Positions 1 to 8,661 of a stretch of DNA of 64,000 nt are shown here, in pieces. Numbering within the stretch: the first letter of the stretch is position 1; each line of letters opens with the position of its first letter. The notes under the pieces were generated by a model. It did not search any database, was not told where the DNA came from, and saw nothing but the letters and a program-made list of their open reading frames with translations. This DNA is from Oscillospiraceae bacterium (GTDB lineage Bacteria > Bacillota > Clostridia > Oscillospirales > Acutalibacteraceae), in contig SVOQ01000001.1 of the NCBI GenBank assembly GCA_015066345.1, forward strand, positions 62,001 through 126,000, in the 5' to 3' direction. Both the position numbers and the translations under genes were made by a program.

Positions 1-436
1 TGTTGGTTTCAACGTTCGTCCCGACTCAGTTGCCGAAACTCATGCAGAGCGTGACGGTGTTGAAATGAGAATGTACAGAGTTATTTACGATTGTATCGAG
101 GAAGTTGAAGCAGCTATCAAAGGTATGCTTGCTCCCAAATTCCGTGATGTTGAAATGGGTAAAGCCGAAGTACGTAACGTATTTAAACTTTCAAGTGCCG
201 GTACAATTGCAGGTAGCTATGTTATCGACGGTAAAATTACAAGAAACTCTAAAATCCGTGTTGTGCGTGACGGTATCGTTATTTTTGAAGATGAAATCGC
301 TTCACTTAAGCGTTTCAAAGACGACCAGCGTGAGGTAGCAACAGGCTACGAATGCGGTATCGGTCTTAACAAATTCAATGATATCAAAGAGGGCGATATC
401 CTCGAAGCATACATTGTTGAAGAGTATAAAGACTAA
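1..436 (+). CDS. infB: Translation initiation factor IF-2, C-terminal part (5' end outside window)
   Basis: End of the gene for IF-2, the GTPase that places initiator fMet-tRNA in the P site of the small ribosomal subunit. The frame is open from base 2 to the TAA at 434-436 with no start in the window, so about 144 residues are present. They match the end of domain III (VGFNVRPD at the window edge) and domain IV, the fMet-tRNA-binding beta barrel ([12 protein letters not shown], then [12 protein letters not shown] at the end). The G domain lies upstream, outside the window. rbfA follows after 11 bases, the usual Bacillota order. Confidence 0.95.
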   Translation, partial: VGFNVRPDSVAETHAERDGVEMRMYRVIYDCIEEVEAAIKGMLAPKFRDVEMGKAEVRNVFKLSSAGTIAGSYVIDGKITRNSKIRVVRDGIVIFEDEIASLKRFKDDQREVATGYECGIGLNKFNDIKEGDILEAYIVEEYKD

Positions 437-447
437 TAGGAGAATTT

Positions 448-804
448 ATGGGAACATACAGACAGAACAGAACCGCTGAGGATATCAGAAGGGAAATTGC
501 AACCATCGTCAGAGAGTTGAAAGACCCCCGTATATCTGACCATCTTATCAGCGTTGCCCGTGCCGAAGTGGCTTCCGACTCATCTTATGTAAAAGTTTAC
601 GTCAGTGCCGTTGAGGGTATTGATGTGGCAAAGGGTGCGGCTAAAGCCCTTACAGGTGCTACGGGTCTTGTAAGACGTGAAGTAGGCAAACGCCTGGGAC
701 TTCGCAAAACTCCCGAAATTAAATTTGTAGCGGATGATTCTATCGAATACGGTATGAACATCGTCAAAAAGTTAGAGGAAATTTCCTCGAATAATAACGA
801 CTGA
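448..804 (+). CDS. rbfA: Ribosome-binding factor A
   Basis: Small KH-fold protein that binds the 30S subunit and helps mature the 5' end of 16S rRNA, also needed in cold adaptation. The 118 residues match the usual family length. Family features seen are the N-terminal RREIATIVRELKDPRI segment, the central beta strand YVKVYVSA, and LRKTPEIKFVADDSIEYG near the C-terminus. AGGAG at 438-442 precedes the ATG at a normal distance. It lies between infB and a DHH phosphoesterase, and its TGA directly abuts the GTG of the next gene. Confidence 0.95.
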   Translation: MGTYRQNRTAEDIRREIATIVRELKDPRISDHLISVARAEVASDSSYVKVYVSAVEGIDVAKGAAKALTGATGLVRREVGKRLGLRKTPEIKFVADDSIEYGMNIVKKLEEISSNNND

Positions 805-1767
805 GTGGATAGTATGGTTATTGATAGAAATGAATGTTTAAAGCTTTTGAGAGAGAATGAGGAATTTCTTGTTCTCTCCCACGAGCATCCTGACGGTGAT
901 ACCCTCGGCTCCGCCTTTGCTCTTTGTGAAATTCTCAGAATTATGGGTAAAAAAAGAGCATTTTTGTGCAGTGACGAAATTTCGTCGGATTTTAACTTTA
1001 TGACGGGGGGTTTTACTCCCGATTATGTTGAAAATCCGTTTGTAATTGCCGTTGATGTGGCAGATGTTAAACTTCTCGGAAAAATCGGTGAACAATATGG
1101 CGATAAGGTTGATTTATGTATTGACCACCATTTGTCCAACACATATTATGCAAAATATAATCTTGTTGAGGACAGAGCCGCCGCTTGTGGTATTATTTAT
1201 GAAATAGCCAAGGATTTGGGTATTGAAACCAACCGATATTTCAGGAATTGCATATATACGGGTATTTCTACTGATACGGGTTGCTTCAGGTATCAGAATG
1301 TAACGCCCGTAGTGTTCCGCATTGCCGCAGAACTTACCGAGCAGGGTGTTGATTCAGTAAAAATCAACAAGATTATGTTTGAAACCAAAACCAAGAGGTT
1401 TCTCCGTCTTGAAATGATAGCAAGAGAAACTCTTGAATATCATTTTGACGATAAATGTGCCCTTATTACCATAACTCAGGATATGTTCCGAAAAAGCGGT
1501 TCGGATGAAAGTGAGTGCTACCCCATAACTGCACTTCCCCGTCAGATAGAGGGAGTGTTGGTGGGTGCCGTTATCAAACAACAAAAGGACGGTTCTTTTA
1601 AAGTTTCCGTAAGAACTGATGACGGTATAGATGCTTCTGAAATCTGTAAACGACTTGGTGGCGGCGGTCACAAAGGTGCCGCAGGTGCAACCTTGGGATA
1701 CGACCTTGAAAAAGGTAAAGAGGAACTTTTCAAATCAATAAAAATTTCATTGGACGGTAAAATATAA
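805..1767 (+). CDS. nrnA: DHH/DHHA1 phosphoesterase, NrnA type (nanoRNase / pAp phosphatase)
   Basis: Cytoplasmic manganese-dependent phosphoesterase of the NrnA family, which degrades short oligoribonucleotides and often 3'-phosphoadenosine 5'-phosphate. Metal-binding motifs are in order: SHEHPDGD at residues 25-32, AVDVAD near 74, and the DHH signature in CIDHHLSN near 110. The C-terminal DHHA1 substrate motif GGGGHKGAAG lies near 290. The 320-residue length is typical. The GTG at 805 abuts the rbfA stop; an ATG at 814 is an equally possible start, and neither has a strong ribosome site. It overlaps truB by one base, so the genes are probably translationally coupled. Confidence 0.92.
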   Translation: MDSMVIDRNECLKLLRENEEFLVLSHEHPDGDTLGSAFALCEILRIMGKKRAFLCSDEISSDFNFMTGGFTPDYVENPFVIAVDVADVKLLGKIGEQYGDKVDLCIDHHLSNTYYAKYNLVEDRAAACGIIYEIAKDLGIETNRYFRNCIYTGISTDTGCFRYQNVTPVVFRIAAELTEQGVDSVKINKIMFETKTKRFLRLEMIARETLEYHFDDKCALITITQDMFRKSGSDESECYPITALPRQIEGVLVGAVIKQQKDGSFKVSVRTDDGIDASEICKRLGGGGHKGAAGATLGYDLEKGKEELFKSIKISLDGKI

Positions 1768-2657
1768 TGACCGGTATTATTCCGCTTAAAAAAGGTGAAA
1801 ATATAACATCTTTCTTTGCCGTTAACAAGGTAAGACGACTTGTGGGTGAAAAAAAGGCAGGGCATACGGGTACTCTTGACCCTAATGCCACGGGTGTGTT
1901 GCCCATTGCTATGGGTGGTGCAACGCGTTTTATTGAACTTTTACCCACCCACAAAAAAGCATATAAAGCCACTTTTAAAACAGGCTTCAGGACGGATACT
2001 CTTGATATTTGGGGTACTGTTACCGAAAGTTTTAATAAAAAAGCATCTTTTGATGATATTTTAAAGGCGGTTGAGGGCTTTAAAGGGGAAACAATGCAAC
2101 TTCCCCCAATGTATTCCGCCTTGAAAAAGGACGGGGTACGTCTTTATGAATTAGCAAGACAGGGTAAAGAAGTCGAAAGAACACCCCGAAAATGTGAAAT
2201 TTATCAGTTAAAGGCAGAAAGAATTAATGATGAGGAGTATTCGCTTTACTGTGAATGCTCCGCGGGTACTTACATACGTACGCTTATTGATGATATAGGC
2301 TCCGTTTTAGGTACTGGTGCGGTTATGACTTCTCTTGAGCGTACCTTTGCCTGTGGAGTAAGTATTGAAGATTGCTACACTTTAGAGGAGCTTTCTTTTT
2401 TACAGGAAAAGGGTGAAATCGAAAAAGCAATTATTCCTGTTGAGAAACTTCTTGAAATTTACCCCGCAGTAACGGTTACCGATAATCAGGCTGTACGTTT
2501 TAAAAACGGCGGCGACCTTATGGCTCAAAGGGTAAGAGGATTAAAAGATGCAGGTTTGTACAGAGTGTACTCACAGAATAAGTTTTTAGGCTTGGGAGAA
2601 TATTCTCCCGAGAGTGAAAATCTTAAAGTAAAAAGAATTTATAACGACGGAAGATAA
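1767..2657 (+). CDS. truB: tRNA pseudouridine(55) synthase
   Basis: Makes pseudouridine 55 in the T-loop of nearly all tRNAs. The catalytic aspartate is D38 in the motif GHTGTLDPNATGVLP. Other family motifs are QLPPMYSALKKDGVRLYELAR and the CSAGTYIRTLIDDIG segment. The 296-residue length is normal and includes a short C-terminal extension. The ATG shares its A with the TAA of the upstream phosphoesterase gene. The stop codon lies inside a 14-bp tandem duplication (2643-2670) that also supplies the ribosome site of ribF. Confidence 0.95.
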   Translation: MTGIIPLKKGENITSFFAVNKVRRLVGEKKAGHTGTLDPNATGVLPIAMGGATRFIELLPTHKKAYKATFKTGFRTDTLDIWGTVTESFNKKASFDDILKAVEGFKGETMQLPPMYSALKKDGVRLYELARQGKEVERTPRKCEIYQLKAERINDEEYSLYCECSAGTYIRTLIDDIGSVLGTGAVMTSLERTFACGVSIEDCYTLEELSFLQEKGEIEKAIIPVEKLLEIYPAVTVTDNQAVRFKNGGDLMAQRVRGLKDAGLYRVYSQNKFLGLGEYSPESENLKVKRIYNDGR

Positions 2658-2670
2658 ACGACGGAAGATA
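2643..2670 (+). repeat. Perfect 14-bp tandem duplication at the truB/ribF junction
   Basis: Bases 2643-2656 (AACGACGGAAGATA) are repeated exactly at 2657-2670. The first copy carries the last truB codons and stop; the second carries a purine-rich GGAAGA element 7 bases or so before the ribF ATG. It looks like a slippage duplication that spaced the two genes and doubled the ribosome-binding element. Confidence 0.9.
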
Positions 2671-2673
2671 ATT

Positions 2674-3570
2674 ATGGGAAATCATGTTGAGGGCGCATTC
2701 GTTGCGTTGGGAACGTTCGATGGTTTGCATATCGGACACAAAGCGGTTATAACCGCCGAAAAAACTGAATACCAACGAAAAATTGTGCTTATGTTCAATG
2801 AGCATCCCTTAGTGCGTCTTAAAGGTGAAAATCCCGGGGAACTTATTACTCGTGAAAAAACTAAAACCATTCTTGATGCGTGGGGAGTAAGCCCCGAGTA
2901 TATTGATTTTTCCGAAATCTGCGACCTTTCACCGGAGACTTTCGTTGATGAGATTCTTGTAAAAAGATATAACGCAAAATCCCTCGCTTGCGGATTTAAT
3001 TATCGTTTCGGTAAAAATGCATCGGCAGATGCAAAGGAATTAATGAAACTCTGTGCCGAGCGAGAAATAAAAATAACCGTAGTTGATGCGGTAAATTTTG
3101 AAAATGAAAGTGTTAGTTCAAGCCGTATAAGAAAAGCTATTGCAAATGGTGATATGAAAGCCGTAAAAGGTATGTTGGGCAGGTATTTTTCCTATGATTT
3201 TCCCGTTGCTCACGGTGACGAGAGAGGTAGAAAATTAGGTTTACCCACAATAAATCAGTTTTTTACGGATGATTTTGCCGTTCCCGAGTACGGAGTTTAT
3301 GCTTCAATTACAAAGGTTAACGGTGAAATGTATCCATCAGTTACAAATATAGGGGTAAGACCCACCATAGGTAACAGTGAAAAAAGAAGTGAAACCAATA
3401 TTATAGGTTTCGACGGTGATATTTACGGTCAATGCCCCGAGGTTTTCCTTGTTGAAAAAATCCGTAATGAAATGAAATTCGCATCTCTTGACGAATTAAA
3501 ACAACAGATTTCAAAAGACAGAGAATACGCACTTAGTATATTAAAAGGAGTGTCCGTCAATGAATTTTAA
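2674..3570 (+). CDS. ribF: Bifunctional riboflavin kinase / FAD synthetase
   Basis: Phosphorylates riboflavin to FMN, then adenylylates FMN to FAD. The N-terminal nucleotidyltransferase domain shows GTFDGLHIGHKAVI at residues 13-26 and the SSSRIRKAI motif after residue 145. The C-terminal riboflavin kinase domain shows RGRKLGLPTIN and the VTNIGVRPT motif. The 298-residue length is normal for the bacterial fused enzyme. The 3' end overlaps rpe by 11 bases. A ribosome site comes from the duplicated GGAAGA just upstream. Confidence 0.95.
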   Translation: MGNHVEGAFVALGTFDGLHIGHKAVITAEKTEYQRKIVLMFNEHPLVRLKGENPGELITREKTKTILDAWGVSPEYIDFSEICDLSPETFVDEILVKRYNAKSLACGFNYRFGKNASADAKELMKLCAEREIKITVVDAVNFENESVSSSRIRKAIANGDMKAVKGMLGRYFSYDFPVAHGDERGRKLGLPTINQFFTDDFAVPEYGVYASITKVNGEMYPSVTNIGVRPTIGNSEKRSETNIIGFDGDIYGQCPEVFLVEKIRNEMKFASLDELKQQISKDREYALSILKGVSVNEF

Positions 3571-4216
3571 AAATGATATAAAAATATCCCCCTCAATTTT
3601 GTCGGCGGATTATGCTTCTCTTAAAACCGATATTGAAAAAGTAAAAAACGGCGGAGCAGATATGCTCCACGTGGATGTTATGGACGGTCACTTTGTACCC
3701 AATATTTCCATTGGTCCACCTGTTGTGAAATCCATAAGAAAAGCAACGGATATGTTTCTCGATTGCCATCTTATGATAAGTAATCCTTACGATTATATAG
3801 ACGCATTCGCAAAAAGCGGTGCGGACTTAATTGCTTTTCACGTTGAAAGCAATAGTGATGTTAAAGAAACTATCGAAAAAATAAAAAAAGCAGGTATTGC
3901 ACCTGCTCTTGTAATTAAACCCGCAACTGAAGCCGAAGCGGTTTTTCCGTATCTTAAGGATATTGCTATGGTTCTTGTTATGACTGTGGAGCCGGGCTTT
4001 GGTGGTCAGTCATTTATGACTGATATGCTTTCTAAAATCACCGCCATAAGGGAGAAAGCAAATGAAATCAACCCGAATCTTATGATTCAGGTTGACGGCG
4101 GTATTGTACCCGAGACTGCCAAACTTTGCGTGGAAGCAGGGGCGGACGTGCTTGTTTCGGGAAGTTATATTTTCGGAGCAACCGATATTAAAAAGGCAAT
4201 AGATTCACTCAGATAA
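3560..4216 (+). CDS. rpe: Ribulose-phosphate 3-epimerase
   Basis: Interconverts ribulose 5-phosphate and xylulose 5-phosphate in the pentose phosphate pathway. This 218-residue TIM barrel carries the family signatures SPSILSADYASL (N-terminus), LHVDVMDGHFVPN with a catalytic aspartate, VMTVEPGFGGQ, and the phosphate-binding VDGGI and SGSYIF at the C-terminus. AAAGGAG lies within the end of ribF, so the two are coupled. Its 3' end overlaps the end of the convergent mecA gene by 12 bases. Confidence 0.95.
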   Translation: MNFKNDIKISPSILSADYASLKTDIEKVKNGGADMLHVDVMDGHFVPNISIGPPVVKSIRKATDMFLDCHLMISNPYDYIDAFAKSGADLIAFHVESNSDVKETIEKIKKAGIAPALVIKPATEAEAVFPYLKDIAMVLVMTVEPGFGGQSFMTDMLSKITAIREKANEINPNLMIQVDGGIVPETAKLCVEAGADVLVSGSYIFGATDIKKAIDSLR

Positions 4217-4753
4217 TAAGGGCTTTGCGTATTCGTAAATTTTTGCAATACTGCCTTTGTCACCCTCTACGGTTTCACCGTATTCGCATAGAGAAAGTTC
4301 TATTTTTTCTAAAAACGAGGGTTTCGGGTGAATTATAATATAGTAATTATTCTTATATAAATACGTTTCAATATTTCTTGTAAACTGAGTTTGATTTTTT
4401 AAGATATTTAAAGCATCAAGAAAAGAGTTACAGTCAAATGCTCTCCAGAGTATTGGCTCCGCATCCTTTTTCATAACAAGCCTTTTTTTAGAATTATTCT
4501 CCAAAAGGGGCATTTGTGTAAAAAGCATAAGGCAACCCCCATCATCCGCAGGGGAAACTTGCACCAGAAGTCTGCCGTCGGTTTTGATGGGTTTACCCAA
4601 AACTCTTTTTGCCTCGTCTAAAACAGTCCATATTACCCGACGGGTTTCTATGTTTGAATAGTCCATTTCGTCGTATGTTATGTCAAGCTCGTTCATATCC
4701 TGATGGCTCAGGGTAACGGCAATTTTTTCATCTCCGTCTGCCTGGATGTTCAA
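4205..4753 (-). CDS. mecA: MecA-type adaptor protein for ClpC-ClpP
   Basis: Probable adaptor that delivers substrates to the ClpCP protease. The family layout is visible: an N-terminal substrate-binding segment (KIAVTLSHQDMNELDI), a low-complexity middle, and a C-terminal ClpC-binding alpha/beta domain beginning near KRLVMKKDAEPILWRAF and ending in YEYAKPLLSE. At 182 residues it is somewhat shorter than B. subtilis MecA (about 218). It is a single gene convergent with rpe and its promoter should lie between 4754 and 4850. Identification rests on overall pattern, because the family has few invariant residues. Confidence 0.8.
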   Translation of the reverse strand: MNIQADGDEKIAVTLSHQDMNELDITYDEMDYSNIETRRVIWTVLDEAKRVLGKPIKTDGRLLVQVSPADDGGCLMLFTQMPLLENNSKKRLVMKKDAEPILWRAFDCNSFLDALNILKNQTQFTRNIETYLYKNNYYIIIHPKPSFLEKIELSLCEYGETVEGDKGSIAKIYEYAKPLLSE

Positions 4754-4850
4754 TTGCTCAGCCTCCTTTTAAGTTAGATGGTTTGGCACCTATTATCATA
4801 ATACTCAAAGGGCTTAGCCGCAATGATAAAATAATGGAAGGATTTTTGAA

Positions 4851-5729
4851 ATGAAATTCGCAGTCAGTAGTTACAGTTTATCATCCCTTGTGAATAAGGG
4901 CTTAAAAACCGAAAAAGAACTTATTTCCCTTGCAAAAGAATTGGGTTTTGACGGTATCGAATTTGCGGAAATACATACTCCCGAGGGAATGACAAAGGAA
5001 GAATATGCAAAAGAACTGAGAACCGAATGTGAAAAACAGGGTGTAGAAGCGGTTCAGTATTCCGTAGGCGCGGATTTTATTTACGGCAGTGACGGCGACT
5101 TGGAAAAAGAAATTGAGCGTCTTAAAGGTGAAGTGCTTATAGCATCCGCTTTAGGTGTAAAGGGTATGCGTCACGATGCAACCGGCGGTTACAGAGACGA
5201 AGATAAAAAATATAATGGTTTTGAACAGGCTCTTCCGAGAATAGTTAAGGGATACCGCGAGATTACGGACTTTGCCGAAGAATACGGTATTCGTACAATG
5301 ATTGAAAATCACGGTTATTTCTGTCAGGATAGTGACAGGGTGGAAAGAATCATTACGGGTGTAAACCATAAAAATTTCGGTGCACTTATTGATATGGGTA
5401 ATTTCCTTTGTGCGGATGAAAATCCCGTAAACGCAGTAAGCAGATTAGCCCCATTTGTTTCGTATCTACACGCAAAGGACTTTCATATAAAAAGCGGTAG
5501 CGAGTTTGCTCCCTGCGACGGTTTCTTTAAATCAAGGGGAGGTAATTACCTTCGCGGTGCCGTTTTAGGTCACGGTAACGTGCCCGTTTATCAGGTTTTA
5601 AATATTATTAAAGATACAGGTTATGACGGCTATATAACATTGGAGTTTGAGGGTCACGAGGACGCAGTTATGGCGTGTGAGTGGGGTCTTAATACTCTTA
5701 AAACAACGTGTAAGGCTTTGAATTGGTGA
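4851..5729 (+). CDS. Sugar phosphate isomerase/epimerase family TIM-barrel protein
   Basis: Member of the xylose isomerase-like / AP endonuclease 2 superfamily, metal-dependent TIM barrels that epimerise or isomerise sugars and inositols. Metal-ligand style motifs are present: FDGIEFAEIHTPEG near the N-terminus, TMIENHG mid-protein, ALIDMGNFL, YLHAKDFH and ITLEFEGHED near the C-terminus. The 292-residue length is typical. GGAAGG lies at a proper distance before the ATG at 4851. Maf follows four bases later, so they share a transcript. The substrate cannot be named from the sequence. Confidence 0.8.
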   Translation: MKFAVSSYSLSSLVNKGLKTEKELISLAKELGFDGIEFAEIHTPEGMTKEEYAKELRTECEKQGVEAVQYSVGADFIYGSDGDLEKEIERLKGEVLIASALGVKGMRHDATGGYRDEDKKYNGFEQALPRIVKGYREITDFAEEYGIRTMIENHGYFCQDSDRVERIITGVNHKNFGALIDMGNFLCADENPVNAVSRLAPFVSYLHAKDFHIKSGSEFAPCDGFFKSRGGNYLRGAVLGHGNVPVYQVLNIIKDTGYDGYITLEFEGHEDAVMACEWGLNTLKTTCKALNW

Positions 5730-5733
5730 AATT

Positions 5734-6303
5734 ATGACTGAAAGAAAAATTGTTCTCGCTTCCCAGTCACCCCGAAGAAAAGAATTAATAGCACTTATTA
5801 CAGATAATGTTGAGATACGACCCGTTCCCTGTGACGAAACCCTGCCTGAGGGTATTGGTGCAAGGGAAGCGGTAGAGTATCTTTCCAAGATAAAAAACGA
5901 AGCATCACTAAAGGGAAGTTCACCCGATGAAATAGTCATTTCTGCGGATACGGTGGTTGCGGTTAATAACGAAATTCTCGGTAAACCTTTGGATAAAGAT
6001 GATGCCGGACGAATGCTTAATCTTTTAAGCGGTAAAACTCATCAGGTTTATACGGGTGTTACTATATCGGATAGTGAAAAATCTGTCACATTCAGCGAAA
6101 AAACCGATGTTGTTTTCTACGACTTGACGGAAAGTGAAATTGAAGAATATATATCCACCTCTGAACCCTACGACAAAGCAGGAAGTTACGCTATCCAAGG
6201 CAAGGCGAGTTTGCTTGTAAAGGGTATAAATGGTGACTATTTTAATGTAGTGGGTTTACCCGTTGCCCGACTTAAACGGGAATTGGCAAATTTTATTAAA
6301 TAA
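5734..6303 (+). CDS. maf: Maf family nucleotide pyrophosphatase
   Basis: Maf proteins hydrolyse non-canonical or canonical nucleoside triphosphates (dTTP/UTP type) to monophosphates and have been linked to septum control. Signature residues are LASQSPRRKELI at the N-terminus, SADTVVAV mid-protein with the catalytic aspartate, GKPLDKDDA, and the terminal YAIQGKASLLVKGINGDYFNVVGLP block. The 189-residue length is normal. It sits four bases after the TIM-barrel gene. Confidence 0.93.
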   Translation: MTERKIVLASQSPRRKELIALITDNVEIRPVPCDETLPEGIGAREAVEYLSKIKNEASLKGSSPDEIVISADTVVAVNNEILGKPLDKDDAGRMLNLLSGKTHQVYTGVTISDSEKSVTFSEKTDVVFYDLTESEIEEYISTSEPYDKAGSYAIQGKASLLVKGINGDYFNVVGLPVARLKRELANFIK

Positions 6304-6372
6304 TACGAATTATTGCGTTAGCAGTTTTTATATGATAAAATATTTTTTGAAATGACGAAAGGCGGTGTAACC

Positions 6373-7857
6373 GTGGCGGAAATAACTAAAGAAGTTACTT
6401 TGACCCAGGAAGAAATAGACAGACAAAAACTTCAACAGGAAAAAGAATATTTAGGTCCCCGTGAAATGGCGGCTTACATAATCTCAGGTATCGGTGACAA
6501 AAACTGGGAAACTTTTAATGGTAATAACGAGTTTTTCTATACTACAACATTCCAGCACGTCAGCCCCATTACATTGAGTGTCGCTCAGACATTCTCCACA
6601 ATAGTTGATACTTTTGACAATGCAATATCGGGTCCGATTCTTGACAGAACACGTACACGTTGGGGAAGAGTGCGACCCTATCTTGTGCTCACTCTTCCTT
6701 TGTGGATTTTCTCTGCGGCAACACCCTATTTGTTACCCGACGGACTTTCTCAGGCAGCACTTTTTATATGGTTTTTGATTATAAGATATGTTGGTTCAAT
6801 TGCGGGTTCATTTTATAACCCTGCATATAAGGCGGTGCTTTATAACCTTACACCCAACCCCAATGAGCGTAATAAACTTATTGCGGCTGACACTTATGTT
6901 GACCTTTTCGGCGTATGGTTGCCGTCACTTTTCCCGTTCTTTGTTGACTATCTGCCGAGAACGATACCTACGCGTAATATTTATCTCGTAGGTGCCATTG
7001 CGTTCATTATGTTAGTAATTTTCTTCAGAATCTTCGGTTTCTTCAGTTTAAGAGAACGTGTGCCACTTGCATCACGTGAGGAAATGAAGAGTACAAGCGT
7101 GTGGAAATCCGTTAAGCAGGTTGCATCCTGCCGTCCTATGTGGGTTCTTATGATTAAGGGCTTCTTCGGTATGGGTAAAGGTACGGGTCAACAGGTTGCA
7201 AACTATTTCTGGCTTAACTGTACGGGTAAACTTTCAAACGCGGCTATTTCAGGTCTTTTCACAGGTTTGCCCAGTTATTTTGTTCTTCCCTTTGCAACAA
7301 AACTTACTAAGAAAATCGGTCTTAGAAATCTTTCGGTTTTAAGTTACGGTTATTGCGGACTTATTTATCTTATTATGTATTTTGTAGGTTATAAGCCTAC
7401 GGATAACCACTTTATTAACCTTATAATTATTGTTGTATTCCTTACTCTTGCAGGTGCTATGAACAGTGTTCAGCGTTATTGCGGAACTGCACTTGAGGGT
7501 GATATGTACGACTATGTTGAGTGGAAAACGGGTATCAGAAACGAAGGTATGATGAGTGCCGCTATGGGTTATATTACCCTTATTGCAAACGGCGTTTCGG
7601 GAATTCTCAGTGGTGTTATTATTGAGGCTATCAAGTACGAACCCCTTATGAACTCCCACGGTGTAGTTATCCCACACACCGACCCCAATATGTTACAGGC
7701 TATTTGGACTGTATTTACCCTCGCTCCTGCAATAGGCAGAATATGTAAAGCAATATCTCTTTGTTTCTTTAATGTTAACGGTAAGGTTAAAGAACAGATG
7801 ATGAATGACCTTGCGGTATCAAGAGCGGTTAAAGTTAAAGAACGTACAGACGATTGA
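6373..7857 (+). CDS. Glycoside-pentoside-hexuronide (GPH)-type sugar:cation symporter, MFS
   Basis: Integral membrane transporter of the GPH branch of the major facilitator superfamily, expected to import a sugar or glycoside with sodium or protons. About 12 hydrophobic helices are visible. The loop DNAISGPILDRTRTRWGRVRPYL carries the family D-x-R-x-R-x-G-R-x-R-P signature after helix 2. GTG at 6373 is preferred because GAAAGGCGG at 6357-6365 is well placed for it; an in-frame ATG at 6352 would add seven residues but has no ribosome site. The substrate is unknown; an isomerase-like gene lies two genes upstream. Confidence 0.85.
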   Translation: MAEITKEVTLTQEEIDRQKLQQEKEYLGPREMAAYIISGIGDKNWETFNGNNEFFYTTTFQHVSPITLSVAQTFSTIVDTFDNAISGPILDRTRTRWGRVRPYLVLTLPLWIFSAATPYLLPDGLSQAALFIWFLIIRYVGSIAGSFYNPAYKAVLYNLTPNPNERNKLIAADTYVDLFGVWLPSLFPFFVDYLPRTIPTRNIYLVGAIAFIMLVIFFRIFGFFSLRERVPLASREEMKSTSVWKSVKQVASCRPMWVLMIKGFFGMGKGTGQQVANYFWLNCTGKLSNAAISGLFTGLPSYFVLPFATKLTKKIGLRNLSVLSYGYCGLIYLIMYFVGYKPTDNHFINLIIIVVFLTLAGAMNSVQRYCGTALEGDMYDYVEWKTGIRNEGMMSAAMGYITLIANGVSGILSGVIIEAIKYEPLMNSHGVVIPHTDPNMLQAIWTVFTLAPAIGRICKAISLCFFNVNGKVKEQMMNDLAVSRAVKVKERTDD

Positions 7858-7883
7858 TAACAGAATTTAATTTGGTGATATAA

Positions 7884-8651
7884 ATGAGATTGGTAGTTAA
7901 GGTGGGCACGTCAACTCTCGCTCACAGTACGGGGTGTATTAATATACGCCACGTGGAAGAGCTTTGTAAAGTTCTTTCGGACCTTAAGAATGCAGGACAC
8001 GAGATAATCCTTGTGTCATCGGGTGCTATCGGTATGGGTATCGGTAAACTTTCCCTTAAAGAAAAGCCCTCCGATATGCCTACGAAACAGGCGGCTGCAG
8101 CGGTAGGTCAGTGCGAATTAATGTATACATACGATAAGCTTTTTTCGGAGTATAATCATACGGTAGCTCAGATACTTCTTACGGGTCTTGATTTAGAAGA
8201 CCCTACAAGATATCACAATATCAAGAATACTATGAACAGGCTTCTTGAACTTAATGTGTTACCCATTATTAACGAAAATGATACCGTTAATACTGACGAG
8301 ATTTCAGTTGGTGATAACGATACATTGGGTGCTATTGTTGCCGTAAGTATGCACGCGGATTTACTTGTAATGCTTTCGGATATTGACGGTCTTTATACGG
8401 CGGACCCCCGTAAAGACCCTGATGCGAAACTTCTTTCTGAAATTACAGAAATTACCCCCGAAATTGAGAATTTGGGCGGTAAAAGCGGAACAAATCTCGG
8501 TACGGGCGGTATGGCAACCAAACTTTCTGCCGCTAAAAAATGCGTTGCAAGAGGTACGGATGTTGTTATTGCAAATGGTTCTTCTCCTGCGGTCCTTTAT
8601 GATATTATGGACGGCAAAATGATAGGAACAAGATTTATTTCAAAGAAATAA
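7884..8651 (+). CDS. proB: Glutamate 5-kinase (short form without PUA domain)
   Basis: First enzyme of proline synthesis, phosphorylating glutamate to gamma-glutamyl phosphate. Amino acid kinase fold motifs are VVKVGTSTLA at the N-terminus, LVSSGAIGMGI, INENDTV, and GTGGMATKLSAA near the C-terminus. At 255 residues it is only the kinase domain; the RNA-binding-type PUA domain of E. coli ProB is absent, as in many Clostridia. It is first in proB-proA-proC with gaps of 10 and 12 bases. Confidence 0.95.
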   Translation: MRLVVKVGTSTLAHSTGCINIRHVEELCKVLSDLKNAGHEIILVSSGAIGMGIGKLSLKEKPSDMPTKQAAAAVGQCELMYTYDKLFSEYNHTVAQILLTGLDLEDPTRYHNIKNTMNRLLELNVLPIINENDTVNTDEISVGDNDTLGAIVAVSMHADLLVMLSDIDGLYTADPRKDPDAKLLSEITEITPEIENLGGKSGTNLGTGGMATKLSAAKKCVARGTDVVIANGSSPAVLYDIMDGKMIGTRFISKK

Positions 8652-8661
8652 GGTTTTTTAT

